Shown here one piece after another: positions 24,672 through 32,951 of a stretch of 64,000 bases of DNA. Origin of the DNA: Lewinellaceae bacterium. Its GTDB lineage: Bacteria > Bacteroidota > Bacteroidia > Chitinophagales > Saprospiraceae. The DNA lies in the NCBI GenBank assembly GCA_020636435.1, contig JACJXX010000001.1, positions 4,605,001 through 4,669,000 on the forward strand, read 5' to 3'. Below the pieces are notes generated by a model. That model had not been told where the DNA came from and did not search any database. It worked only from the letters and a program-made list of their open reading frames with translations. Numbering within the stretch: the stretch's first letter is position 1; each line of letters opens with the position of its first letter. The position numbers were made by a program, and so were the translations under genes.

Positions 24672-25871
24672 ATGAGAAGAAGAGATTTTTTGAAAACGTC
24701 CGCCCTGGCCTCCACCAGCCTGCTGGCGCCTTCCTTTCTGCCGGCAGCTTTTGGCGGGCAGGCGAGCGGCAGCCGTTCCGGAAAAATACTGGTGGTTATT
24801 CAGCTTTCCGGCGGAAACGACGGCCTCAATACGATCATTCCTTTTCGCAATGATATTTACTACCGCAGCCGCCCTGCCCTGGCTATTCCGGCTTCCGAAG
24901 TGTTGCGGGTGGGCGACGAACTGGGTTTCAACCCCGCCCTTCAGGCCCTCCAGCCCTTGTACGGCGATGGGTTGCTGAGCATCGTCAACAGCGTAGGTTA
25001 CCCCAATCCCGACCGTTCTCATTTCCGGTCGATGGACATCTGGCACACGGCCAGCGACAGCGATCAATACCTGAGCGCCGGCTGGCTGGGGCGCTACCTC
25101 GACAGCGAATGCACCGGGTGCGCCCGGCCTTACCACGCCCTGGAGCTGGATGACAGCCTCAGCCTGGCCTTGAAAGGGCAGGAGCGCAACGGGTTTGCCA
25201 TGAGCGACGCCGGTCAGCTAAAACGCACCACCGACAACCGCTTTCTCCAGGCAGTGGGCAAAGTTGCTGAAGAGCACGAACACGAAAGCCAGGCCGCATA
25301 TCTGTACAAAGTAATGGTCGACACGCAGTCTTCCGCCGACTATTTATTCCAGCAATCGAAGGTGCGCCAGTCTAAGGCCCCCTATCCATTGACCTCTTTT
25401 GGGCAGGACCTCAAAAAGGTGGCGGAGCTCATTACCGCCGATACGGCCACCCGAGTCTACTACGTCAACCTCACCGGGTTTGACACCCACGCCAACCAAA
25501 AGAACCGGCAGGCGCGCCTGCTGAAGCAACTGGCCGAAGGGCTGCAGGCCTTCGTTGCCGACTTGAAACAGAACGGCCTGCTGGAGGACACCCTGATCCT
25601 GGCCTTCTCGGAATTCGGCCGCCGCGTCAGCCAGAATGCCAGCAACGGCACGGACCATGGCACGGCGAATAATGTATTCCTGTTGGGCGGAAAGCTGAAA
25701 AAGCCGGGGTTTTTCAACCAGGCGCCCGATTTGCAGGACCTCGACGAGGGAGACCTGAAGTACCAGGTGGATTTCCGGTCTTTGTATTCGGCTATCCTGG
25801 AGAACTGGCTGGAGGTGGAGGCGCCAGAGAAAATTTTAGGTGGGAAATTCGGCCTTTTGGGAGTGGTGTGA
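24672..25871 (+). CDS. DUF1501 family protein with twin-arginine signal
   Basis: Read from ATG 24672, because the protein then starts MRRRDFLKTSALASTSLLAP, a twin-arginine export signal typical of DUF1501. The 399-residue body is a sulfatase/alkaline-phosphatase-like fold: VVIQLSGGNDGLNTIIPF near the start, NPDRSHFRSMDIWHTA, VYYVNLTGFDTHANQ and a C-terminal ILAFSEFGRRVSQNASNGTDHGTAN carrying the Asp/His metal-type motif. The usual partner is DUF1800 (ending at 22398 here). The substrate is unknown. Confidence 0.9.
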   Translation: MRRRDFLKTSALASTSLLAPSFLPAAFGGQASGSRSGKILVVIQLSGGNDGLNTIIPFRNDIYYRSRPALAIPASEVLRVGDELGFNPALQALQPLYGDGLLSIVNSVGYPNPDRSHFRSMDIWHTASDSDQYLSAGWLGRYLDSECTGCARPYHALELDDSLSLALKGQERNGFAMSDAGQLKRTTDNRFLQAVGKVAEEHEHESQAAYLYKVMVDTQSSADYLFQQSKVRQSKAPYPLTSFGQDLKKVAELITADTATRVYYVNLTGFDTHANQKNRQARLLKQLAEGLQAFVADLKQNGLLEDTLILAFSEFGRRVSQNASNGTDHGTANNVFLLGGKLKKPGFFNQAPDLQDLDEGDLKYQVDFRSLYSAILENWLEVEAPEKILGGKFGLLGVV

Positions 25872-25950
25872 GAAAAAGAAGTGAATTTCCCTTGTTCGCG
25901 CGTCTTACAGAACCTCAAACCAATTAGCATAGATGAGTCACAACAACAAA

Positions 25951-25973
25951 GCCCTGGAGCTAAGCTCCAGGGC
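25951..25973. terminator. Hairpin between converging DUF1501 and coiled-coil genes
   Basis: GCCCTGGAGC (25951-25960), loop TAA, GCTCCAGGGC (25964-25973) form a perfect 10-bp GC-rich stem, 79 bp after the DUF1501 stop and 46 bp from the end of the opposing gene. Confidence 0.65.
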
Positions 25974-26019
25974 CCGTCAGCTTTCAGATGATCCCCTTTA
26001 AGGTTATGGCCAGGGTGTT

Positions 26020-26409
26020 TTACCAGATTGGCGTTGGAATAAAGTCGGAGTTCAGCTCGCGGAAAGCTTCTCTTTTGATCAAGTTGAGCTTGCGGCGGGC
26101 CTCCTCTAAACCTTCCTGAAAAAGAGAAATCTGGCTCTGGCCGTGGTCGGCGGTGGTGCTGTTGGAGTTCTGCCCATCCAGCGACCGCAGGGCTTTCTGA
26201 AGCCCGGGCAGGGTTTCCTGCCGGAAAGCAGCCAGCCGGGCAGCCAGGTTTTCGATCTTTTCCTGGGTTCCTCTGCCCGATAGCATGGACTTGCGTATTA
26301 TCTTTTGAAAAAACCGGCTTTCCTCCTGATAGAGGGCCAGTTCATCCCGTAAGCTGCTGAGTTGTTGCCGATCGTTGATGGGATTGTACGTGGTGGTTAG
26401 GGACATCAT
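26020..26409 (-). CDS. Small coiled-coil hypothetical protein
   Basis: The 129-residue protein (start ATG 26409, or the next codon ATG 26406) is almost entirely helical and charged. Leu heptads run at about 17-75 (LSSLRDELALYQEESRFFQK ... IENLAARLAAFRQETLPGLQ) and a second helix at about 92-120 (LFQEGLEEARRKLNLIKREA). There is no signal peptide or known domain; it is probably cytoplasmic and self-associating. It converges on the DUF1501 gene with a hairpin between them. I do not recognise the family. Confidence 0.6.
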   Translation of the reverse strand: MMSLTTTYNPINDRQQLSSLRDELALYQEESRFFQKIIRKSMLSGRGTQEKIENLAARLAAFRQETLPGLQKALRSLDGQNSNSTTADHGQSQISLFQEGLEEARRKLNLIKREAFRELNSDFIPTPIW

Positions 26410-26848
26410 TTTCGTTGAATTTTGTTGATTGTTTGTTTATAGATAACAGTTTGAACTTGCACATCATTAGAGACATCCACTTCCAGGTCCATCTGTTTCC
26501 CGGAAGCGAGGTAAGTCATTGATAATCAAGTGTTTTGCAGCCCCGATAAATACGATTGTCACCAATATTCCTGTAGCGTCAATTGCAGGGGGGGGATAGA
26601 AAACCAGAATTAGGCCGACTGTGAGATTAGAGATTCGACAACCGTCTCACAAAATAAATATTTTTTTTGCCACTATCAAGGCCGTAACAAATTCTTAACA
26701 ACTAAATAATCTATTCCACCCATTATATTTTAGATACCCAATGAGTATTTTTAAATTTAGGAAACCCCGGTGAGCAAAGGCAATGACAATTGTCACCTCC
26801 AAAGGAAATTATCTTGAACCATTCGGCAATCCAACCATTTTCTCCTCT
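26410..26848. other. Intergenic region without recognisable features
   Basis: About 440 bp between the coiled-coil gene and the end of the leftward vWA gene. It is AT-rich in the middle with a G-run near 26588. No gene, hairpin or promoter could be supported. Confidence 0.5.
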
Positions 26849-28249
26849 TTACTCTACCACCACCGCCCACAACTCTTTCACCGCCGGCCCCCAGCATTGC
26901 ACCCGGCGCAGGCCTGGTATTTTCAGCCGGCAGCTTTCGATGAGGCTGTTGCCGTAGTACTCATAGCTGCAGCGGTAGTTGTCCATGTACAGGATTTGGC
27001 CGCCGGTGTTGTCGGCCAGGCAGCCGTATTCGGCAAAAGCGTCCGTATTTTCGGTACTGGCGCCCAGGAAAGTCAGGATGTTGACCGTGATGTTGCGCTG
27101 GGCCATTGCTTCCGCCCAGTCGCACACATCCTCGCCCCCCATCCGGCAAATGTTGGCCCCGTCGCTGATCAGGAAAATGGCCTTACGGGTGCTGTCGGCG
27201 CCGAGGAATAGTTCCGGGCAATATTTCAGCCGCTCCAGCAGGGGCGTGGTGCCGTTGGGCACCAGAAAGCGAAGGCGATAGCGCATATCGTACCGGCTGA
27301 GCCGGCCCACGGGCTCCCAGGCAACAGGTTCGGTGCCGCAGTCCCCATCGATGGTGGCCAGCCCCAGTTTGGTATGCAAGGGCAGGCTGTCGAGCACCAG
27401 CAGGGCCGTCTCCTGCATGACATCGAAGCGGGTAGTGCCCATGCAAGGGACGTTCTCCATGACCATAGAACCGGAAATATCGAGCAGCAGAAGCAGCTCG
27501 TCGTACTCCGCAAACTGCAGGGCCCGGCCGCTGTTTTCCGGCAGCGCCCTGCCGCCGGCGCTCAAACCGGCATCCCGGTTCTCGAAGAAATCCTCCAGCG
27601 CTTCCATGCCCAGGGTGTCCCGGATGAGGAAATAGTTGTAGAGGGCGGCGCTGTTTTTGGGGTCGTAAGTAAGGGCCTGGTCGAAGAAATCGAAGGCGCG
27701 CAGCAGGTCGCGCTTGTGAACGTGGTAGTGCATGCCGAGGCTGTCCTGAGCGTGGCTGCCGCCGCCCTGGTTCAACAGCGTGGCGTATCCCAGGGCATTG
27801 TTGTAAATACTGAGGAGCTTGGGCTCTCCGATGGCCTTTTGCAACTCAATGCTTTCCCGGATCGGGCTGATGGCGTCGCCGTAGCGCCCGTCGTACATCA
27901 GGATCATGCCCTGGAAAAATTGTTGATAGGCCAGTTTCTGGCCGTATTCCGGGTCTTTGGCGTTGAGCAGCCGGCCGTTCTTCTCCAGAAGGCTCAGCCC
28001 CTCGGCAGCCCGGCCGGCGCGGCTGAGGGCTACTGCCAGAGAAAGCCCGAAGTTGTAGTTGCCGGGGATGATGCTATAGGCGCGCTCAAATTGGCCTACT
28101 GCCCGTTGGTAGTGGCCTTCGCCGTAAAGCAACATGCCTTTGTAGTGCGCTTTGAAAGCTACTTTCTGGCCCCCGAAAGGAGATAGGGACAAAAAAGCCA
28201 GCGAAATCAACAATGTCCATGGGAAAAATGCTATTATTCGTCTGCTCAT
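26849..28249 (-). CDS. Secreted TPR and von Willebrand factor A (vWA) domain protein
   Basis: The 466-residue protein starts with an uncleaved or cleaved signal segment (MSRRIIAFFPWTLLISLAFL). TPR-like repeats follow (about 40-220: YGEGHYQRAVGQFERAYSI, YDGRYGDAISPIRESIEL, LLRAFDFFDQALTYDPKNSA). The vWA domain has the MIDAS motif DISGSM at about residues 257-262, a Thr in the NGTTPLLERL loop and the SDGAN motif. It could scaffold envelope proteins through metal-dependent adhesion. Its start lies 18 bp after the stop of the OmpA-like gene, so the two form an operon. Confidence 0.85.
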   Translation of the reverse strand: MSRRIIAFFPWTLLISLAFLSLSPFGGQKVAFKAHYKGMLLYGEGHYQRAVGQFERAYSIIPGNYNFGLSLAVALSRAGRAAEGLSLLEKNGRLLNAKDPEYGQKLAYQQFFQGMILMYDGRYGDAISPIRESIELQKAIGEPKLLSIYNNALGYATLLNQGGGSHAQDSLGMHYHVHKRDLLRAFDFFDQALTYDPKNSAALYNYFLIRDTLGMEALEDFFENRDAGLSAGGRALPENSGRALQFAEYDELLLLLDISGSMVMENVPCMGTTRFDVMQETALLVLDSLPLHTKLGLATIDGDCGTEPVAWEPVGRLSRYDMRYRLRFLVPNGTTPLLERLKYCPELFLGADSTRKAIFLISDGANICRMGGEDVCDWAEAMAQRNITVNILTFLGASTENTDAFAEYGCLADNTGGQILYMDNYRCSYEYYGNSLIESCRLKIPGLRRVQCWGPAVKELWAVVVE

Positions 28250-28267
28250 GTAACGGTTTTCATTTCT

Positions 28268-28681
28268 TTACGTCGCGATCGGCTTCAAAATAATATCCAC
28301 CCGCCGGTTTTTCAGTTTCCCTTCCCAGGTCGAATTGTCGTAAACCGGGTTCAGCTCTCCGAAATCCTCGATAGAAATCTGATCGGGAAGGACGCCGTTC
28401 TCCATCAGTTTGCGGATGGCGGCTTCGCTGCGGTTGCGAGACAGCCAATCGTTGTATTCTTTGCTGCCGATGTCGTCTGTATGGCTGTGAACGCTGATGT
28501 CATAGTCCTCCAGGTTGGGAAATTGTTTTAGCCATTGGCTGAGTTCCTGCGCTTGCTGCCCGTCGATGTAATGGCTGCCGCCACCGAAGTAGATGCTGAA
28601 AATGTGGTAGGGTGCCTCTTCGTCTTGTGCGCAAAGAGGGAGAAACGCGGCGATGAGCAAAGCGGTCAGAATGGGCTTCAT
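28268..28681 (-). CDS. OmpA-like peptidoglycan-binding protein
   Basis: The 137-residue secreted protein (signal MKPILTALLIAAFLPLCA) is a stand-alone OmpA C-terminal domain. The motifs are YDISVHSHTDDIGSKEYNDW, LSRNRSEAAIRKLMENGV and the terminal NRRVDIILKP. The 'HTDxxG...N..LS..RA..v...L...G......G......N......NRRV' layout contacts diaminopimelate in the peptidoglycan. With only one domain and no barrel it is a periplasmic anchor protein. It is cotranscribed with the vWA/TPR gene. Confidence 0.88.
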   Translation of the reverse strand: MKPILTALLIAAFLPLCAQDEEAPYHIFSIYFGGGSHYIDGQQAQELSQWLKQFPNLEDYDISVHSHTDDIGSKEYNDWLSRNRSEAAIRKLMENGVLPDQISIEDFGELNPVYDNSTWEGKLKNRRVDIILKPIAT

Positions 28682-28792
28682 GACGGGTGATTTTGATAGC
28701 TCGGCTAAGCTATATGGTTTAAAAAAGCCAATCTATTGTAGAATGATTTTCAGTGGAAAATAGTTTTCTGCCACATTCAATCAATCACTCCT

Positions 28793-30151
28793 TCACTCCC
28801 TCCTCTCCCTCAACCACTGCCGGAACACCTCTCCCAGTTCGCCGTTGCTCCGCCAGTTCGCCTCGATGCCCTCGATGGCGAGGATGCGGTCGAACAGTTC
28901 ATCCTGGGCGAGGCCCTCTTTCAGGGCGAAACTGTAGGGAATATGGCTGAAAGTCACCTGCGAATACAGGGGGAGGAAGTCCTGGGGGTATTTATCGCTT
29001 AGATAAGCTTCAATTTCTTTGCGCAGGAGAAAGCGCGGGTCGGCCACCCGGTCGCGCATTTCCACGAAATTGCGCAGGGCGAGGTCGGCTATGGCGTTGG
29101 CGTCTTTCGGGCGGTCCCGGTTGAAAGCGTCGATGATGTTGCTCCAGTTGTCCTGGTGGGTTTCCATCAGTTCATCCAGGATAGAACAATCTTCGAAGCC
29201 GGAATTCATGCCCTGCCCGTAGAAAGGGACGATGGCGTGGGAGGCGTCGCCAATTAGCAGCACCTTGTCTTCATAACACCAGGGGAGGCAACGGATCGTG
29301 GCCAGCCCGGCAGTAGGGTTGTTGCGAAAATCCTCAAGCAGCCCCGGCATGAGGGGGATGCTGTCGGGGAAGTGGCGCTGGAAAAAATCCATTGCCTGTT
29401 CATCGGTTCGGAGTTGTTCGAAGCTATTGGCCTCCCCCTCGAAGGGCAGGAACAGGGTGCCGGTAAAACTGCCGTCTATATTGGGCAGGGCGATCATCAT
29501 AAACTGGCCCCGCGGCCAGATGTGCAGCGCATTTTTGTCGATGGCGTGGCCGCCGCCGGGCAGGGGTGGGATGTGCAGTTCTTTATACCCGTACTCCAGG
29601 TATTGCTGGGAGTAGTTGAAGCGCGGCAGCTTCATCATGCTGCGGCGAACGGCGGAAAAAGCGCCGTCGGTGCCGAAGATCAGGGGCGCTTGCACCGATA
29701 GCCGTTCGCCCGTCCCGGTATGCTCAAAATGCACGGTATTGGCTCTCAGGTCGACCCCCAGGCACTTTTGGGCAAAGTGGAAACGCAGGTTATCGTAATG
29801 ATCGGCAATCTGGATGAGTTCGACATTCAGGCCGCCCCGGGAAACCGAATAAATGGCCTGTCCCTCCCTGCCGTAGGGTTGAAAGGTGAGTTCGCCCTCC
29901 TCGCTGTGCATCATGCGGCCGCGCATGGGAATGGCTACCTCGCGGATTTTGTTTTCTATCCCGGCTTTTTGCAGCGCCCTCCAGCCCCGGGTACTCATGG
30001 CCAGGTTGATCGACCGCCCGCCGATGAAGCCGGCCTGCCGGGGATCCTCCCGCATTTCGTAAACATCGACAGAATAGCCGCGCTTGGCCAGCAAAACGGC
30101 CCAAAGTGAACCGACCAGGCCCGCGCCAACGATGATTGCTCGTTTTTCCAT
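28793..30151 (-). CDS. kmo: Kynurenine 3-monooxygenase (FAD-dependent)
   Basis: The 452-residue flavoprotein has the FAD-binding GAGLVGSLWAVLLAKRG at the N-terminus, GGRSINLAMSTRGWRALQKA after it (a KMO hallmark), and the second FAD motif LLIGDASHAIVPFYGQGMNS near residue 300. The C-terminal region (VTFSHIPYSFALKEG) is also KMO-like. The enzyme hydroxylates L-kynurenine to 3-hydroxykynurenine with NADPH and O2, in tryptophan breakdown or NAD synthesis. No other kynurenine-pathway gene is nearby. The gene is preceded by a large palindrome (30172-30280). Confidence 0.93.
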   Translation of the reverse strand: MEKRAIIVGAGLVGSLWAVLLAKRGYSVDVYEMREDPRQAGFIGGRSINLAMSTRGWRALQKAGIENKIREVAIPMRGRMMHSEEGELTFQPYGREGQAIYSVSRGGLNVELIQIADHYDNLRFHFAQKCLGVDLRANTVHFEHTGTGERLSVQAPLIFGTDGAFSAVRRSMMKLPRFNYSQQYLEYGYKELHIPPLPGGGHAIDKNALHIWPRGQFMMIALPNIDGSFTGTLFLPFEGEANSFEQLRTDEQAMDFFQRHFPDSIPLMPGLLEDFRNNPTAGLATIRCLPWCYEDKVLLIGDASHAIVPFYGQGMNSGFEDCSILDELMETHQDNWSNIIDAFNRDRPKDANAIADLALRNFVEMRDRVADPRFLLRKEIEAYLSDKYPQDFLPLYSQVTFSHIPYSFALKEGLAQDELFDRILAIEGIEANWRSNGELGEVFRQWLRERRE

Positions 30152-30171
30152 TTGCAGTTGGTTAGTAACAT

Positions 30172-30280
30172 TTAAAAAATAAGTTCGACGTCAATGCTTT
30201 AGCGTGAAGGCCTTTGCCCTAATGAGCCTGCTGGCCTTCACGCTAAAGCATTGACTCAAAATGTCGAACTTATTTTTTAA
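30172..30280. repeat. 109-bp palindromic element before kmo
   Basis: The outer arms TTAAAAAATAAGTTCGAC (30172-30189) and its exact complement (30263-30280) are 18 bp. The inner arms are 22 bp (30191-30212 and 30233-30254), also perfect, around a 20-nt loop. The stem is interrupted only by 1 nt on one side and 8 nt on the other. It lies between the PAP2-like gene and kmo, 21 bp before the kmo ATG. It could be a non-autonomous element or an attenuator. No target duplication is apparent. Confidence 0.75.
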
Positions 30281-30296
30281 TCACTACTTAGGATAA

Positions 30297-30329
30297 AGAT
30301 TGGCCGGGTTTTCAAAGCCAGGCCAATCT
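30297..30329 (-). terminator. Hairpin at the end of the PAP2-like gene
   Basis: AGATTGGCC (30297-30305) and GGCCAATCT (30321-30329) form a 9-bp stem directly after the PAP2-like stop codon at 30332, reading leftwards. No T-run is obvious. Confidence 0.45.
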
Positions 30330-30331
30330 GG

Positions 30332-30997
30332 CTAAAATAAAAACCGAAGCGCCATAAACTGGGAAGCAAATCCCACCAGATAACCCCCGTAGAGGTCCAT
30401 AGGTTCATGCGCCTCCAAGGCCATGCGTGCTGTCCCCACCAGCCCGGCAATCACAATAGTGATCAGCAGCACGGTGCTCATGCTTACTTCCAGGGTTCCC
30501 CGTGCCGACAAGATGGTAAAGGTGTCATAGCTGAACAGCAGCATGGTGATGACGACCATGCCCAGCAAGCCTCCGACCCCCACAGCATGAGCGCTGATCT
30601 TGGAAAAGATGTTGATGAAAAAGGCGAAGAAAAGCCCGATGGTGGCCCCCAGCAAAAAACTGGTGAAGGCAGTGGGAATAGAAGGATTGGTCAGGAAATT
30701 GCGAAACATCCACAGGTAGAATACTCCGGTAATGATGTACGGGCCGATGCGCTCCTGCTTGTCTTTCATTTCAAAAGAACTGATCATGCCGGTAAACCGC
30801 AGCATGGACACTGCAACGCCGGGAATAAAAAAAGTGGAGAGGAATATCTGCAGGATCAGCAACTTGCTGGCGCTGTCGCCAATACTGCTGACCCCAAAGA
30901 GATAAGGGTTGACCAGCAGCAGCAGGACCAGCATGTAGGTCACGATCAGCAGAGGGTGAAAAATAAAGGATACAACCTGGGCCAACAACCTTAGCAT
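30332..30997 (-). CDS. PAP2-like integral membrane protein
   Basis: Read from ATG 30997 (a TTG three codons upstream is also open). The 221-residue protein has about six hydrophobic segments and the PAP2-type tail: ISAHAVGVGGLLGM ... ARMALEAHEPMDLYGGYLVG, where the two His and an Arg correspond roughly to the SGH and RxxxxxH motifs of lipid phosphatases. The first PAP2 motif (KxxxxxxRP) is replaced by KDKQERIGPY, so activity is uncertain. Such proteins are often near isoprenoid or phospholipid genes; here the neighbours (kmo, ade) give no hint. Confidence 0.68.
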   Translation of the reverse strand: MLRLLAQVVSFIFHPLLIVTYMLVLLLLVNPYLFGVSSIGDSASKLLILQIFLSTFFIPGVAVSMLRFTGMISSFEMKDKQERIGPYIITGVFYLWMFRNFLTNPSIPTAFTSFLLGATIGLFFAFFINIFSKISAHAVGVGGLLGMVVITMLLFSYDTFTILSARGTLEVSMSTVLLITIVIAGLVGTARMALEAHEPMDLYGGYLVGFASQFMALRFLF

Positions 30998-31173
30998 GAG
31001 CAGCAATTGAGATCAAAAAGTTCTTTTCAATACCCGCCCTGCCGCCCAAGCGGCTGCCTCCGGACGAGCTTTCAGGCCTCAAAGATAATTATTCTGAGCC
31101 AAGTTGGGAATGATATATTGGGGTGGTTGCCTGTTGATGGTTAGTGTATCTGTTTAACATTCTTACCTGGCAC

Positions 31174-31218
31174 TATGGATGCTGTGGATGCTGCGGATGC
31201 TATGGATGCTGTGGATGG
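31174..31218. repeat. Five tandem 9-bp units (TATGGATGC type)
   Basis: Five successive 9-bp units, TATGGATGC, TGTGGATGC, TGCGGATGC, TATGGATGC and TGTGGATGG, lie in the gap between the PAP2-like and adenine deaminase genes. They show no open frame in a gene context; probably a minisatellite. Confidence 0.8.
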
Positions 31219-31240
31219 GTATTAGTAGTAAACTTATAGA

Positions 31241-32872
31241 TCAACCACTAACAAACAAAGGAGTAAAGCCAAAAGCCTGCCCGTCGAACAGCCCCTTGTC
31301 GCCGAGCTTGAGGCTGGGGATGACCAGAAGGGCCATGAAAGACAACGTCATGAAGGGGGCGCTGAGGGAGCAGCCCTGCCGCTGTTTGACATAAGCATCG
31401 ATCTGTTTGTAGGCTCGCGCCACTTCATAACCATCGGCATTGGCCATGATGCCGGCGACCGGTAGGGGCAACACCCGTTCTTCTCCGCCGAATACCGCAG
31501 CAATGCCTCCTTTATTAGCAATGATCAGGTTGACGGCACGGCAGATGGAGCGTTCATCCGCCCCCACGGCAATGATGTTGTGGGAGTCGTGGCCGACACA
31601 GGAGGCAATGGCGCCTCCTTTCAGCGCGAAGCCGTTGATGAACGCCAGCGCAGGGGGGGCGTCTTCATACCGGTTGACTACGGCCATCTTCAGGATGTCC
31701 CGGGACGAGTCGGAAACGGCATACCCCTGCTCGATGCGCGCGTCGGCTTCAAAACTCTCCGTGACGATCTCCCCGTTCAGGGCGCGGATCACCCGTATTC
31801 TGCCTCCCTGCGCCGGCAGGCGAAAAGCTTCCGGTTGTTTGGGCGAGGCGTGAAAGTTGTTCACTACCCTGGCCTCCACCCGCCCGATCCGGCTGAGGCC
31901 ATTTTCGGCTACGAGCTCCCCTCCGATATAAGTGGCGCGCACTTTAAACGGTTCCAGGTTTTCAACCATGATAAAGTCCGCCGGGTCGCCGGGGCGGAGC
32001 AGCCCGACATCCAGGCCGTAATGCTGTACGGGGTTGACGCAGGCGGCCCGCAACACCTCGAAAAGATCGCAGCCGGCCGCCAGCGCCCGGGCGGCCAGTT
32101 GGTTGATGTGCCCTTCTAGGAGATCGTCCGGGTGTTTATCATCCGAGCAGAACATCACCTGGCCGGGGAATTGAGGGAGCAGGCGGATGAGGGCGTTGAA
32201 GTTTTTGGCCGCGCTGCCTTCCCGGATGATCACTTTCACGCCCATTTGCAGTTTTTCCAACCCTTCTTGGTAGGCAAAACATTCGTGGTCGGTGCTGATG
32301 CCGGCCTGAAAATACCGCCGGGCATCTTCGCCGCGCAGCCCCGGAGCGTGCCCGTCGATGGGCTTGCCCAGCTTTTGGGCAATAGCCAGCTTGGCCATCA
32401 CCTCTTTATCTTCGTGAATGACGCCGGGGTAGTTCATCATCTCGGCCAGGTATTTTACCTCCGGCAGCCGCAAAAGCTCCTCGACGCCAGCCGCGCCGAT
32501 GGTGGCGCCGGCCGTCTCGAATGCCGTGGCCGGCACGCAGGAGGGGGCGCCGAAATTGAATTTGAAAGGCGTTTTCCTGCCATTTTCTATCATGTAATGC
32601 ACGCCTTCCACGCCCAGTACGTTGGCGATCTCGTGCGGGTCGGAAACGGTGGCCACCGTGCCGTGAACGACGGCCAGGCGGGCAAATTCCGACGGCACGA
32701 GCATGGAGCTTTCGATGTGTACGTGCGCATCGACAAATCCGGGGAGGATGTAAAACCCTTCCGCTTTTTCCAGTTTCCGGATACCGGCGATGCGGCCGTG
32801 CTGTACGCGGACTTCCGCCGGATAAATATCGCGGGTATGCAAGTCGACAAGTTGCCCCTGGAAAATCTTCAT
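31241..32872 (-). CDS. ade: Adenine deaminase
   Basis: The 543-residue amidohydrolase shows the adenine deaminase pattern: GFVDAHVHIESSMLVPSEFARL (HxH metal ligands), TVSDPHEIANVLG, DGHAPGLRG, STDHECF, the C-terminal cap with VGHDSHNIIAVG, and SLKLGDKGLFDGQAFGFTPLFV. It converts adenine to hypoxanthine and ammonia with a di-metal centre, in purine salvage. The length is normal for the family. The start at ATG 32872 gives the usual N-terminal beta-sandwich (FQGQLVDLHTRDIYPAEV). It is divergent from the MscS gene by about 80 bp. Confidence 0.95.
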   Translation of the reverse strand: MKIFQGQLVDLHTRDIYPAEVRVQHGRIAGIRKLEKAEGFYILPGFVDAHVHIESSMLVPSEFARLAVVHGTVATVSDPHEIANVLGVEGVHYMIENGRKTPFKFNFGAPSCVPATAFETAGATIGAAGVEELLRLPEVKYLAEMMNYPGVIHEDKEVMAKLAIAQKLGKPIDGHAPGLRGEDARRYFQAGISTDHECFAYQEGLEKLQMGVKVIIREGSAAKNFNALIRLLPQFPGQVMFCSDDKHPDDLLEGHINQLAARALAAGCDLFEVLRAACVNPVQHYGLDVGLLRPGDPADFIMVENLEPFKVRATYIGGELVAENGLSRIGRVEARVVNNFHASPKQPEAFRLPAQGGRIRVIRALNGEIVTESFEADARIEQGYAVSDSSRDILKMAVVNRYEDAPPALAFINGFALKGGAIASCVGHDSHNIIAVGADERSICRAVNLIIANKGGIAAVFGGEERVLPLPVAGIMANADGYEVARAYKQIDAYVKQRQGCSLSAPFMTLSFMALLVIPSLKLGDKGLFDGQAFGFTPLFVSG

Positions 32873-32951
32873 GGCTGTCCTTTTAGTATGTTTCGGAAAA
32901 AATAAGCTTTCTACTCCTATTATTATCCTAAAAACAGTTTATTTTAACCCC

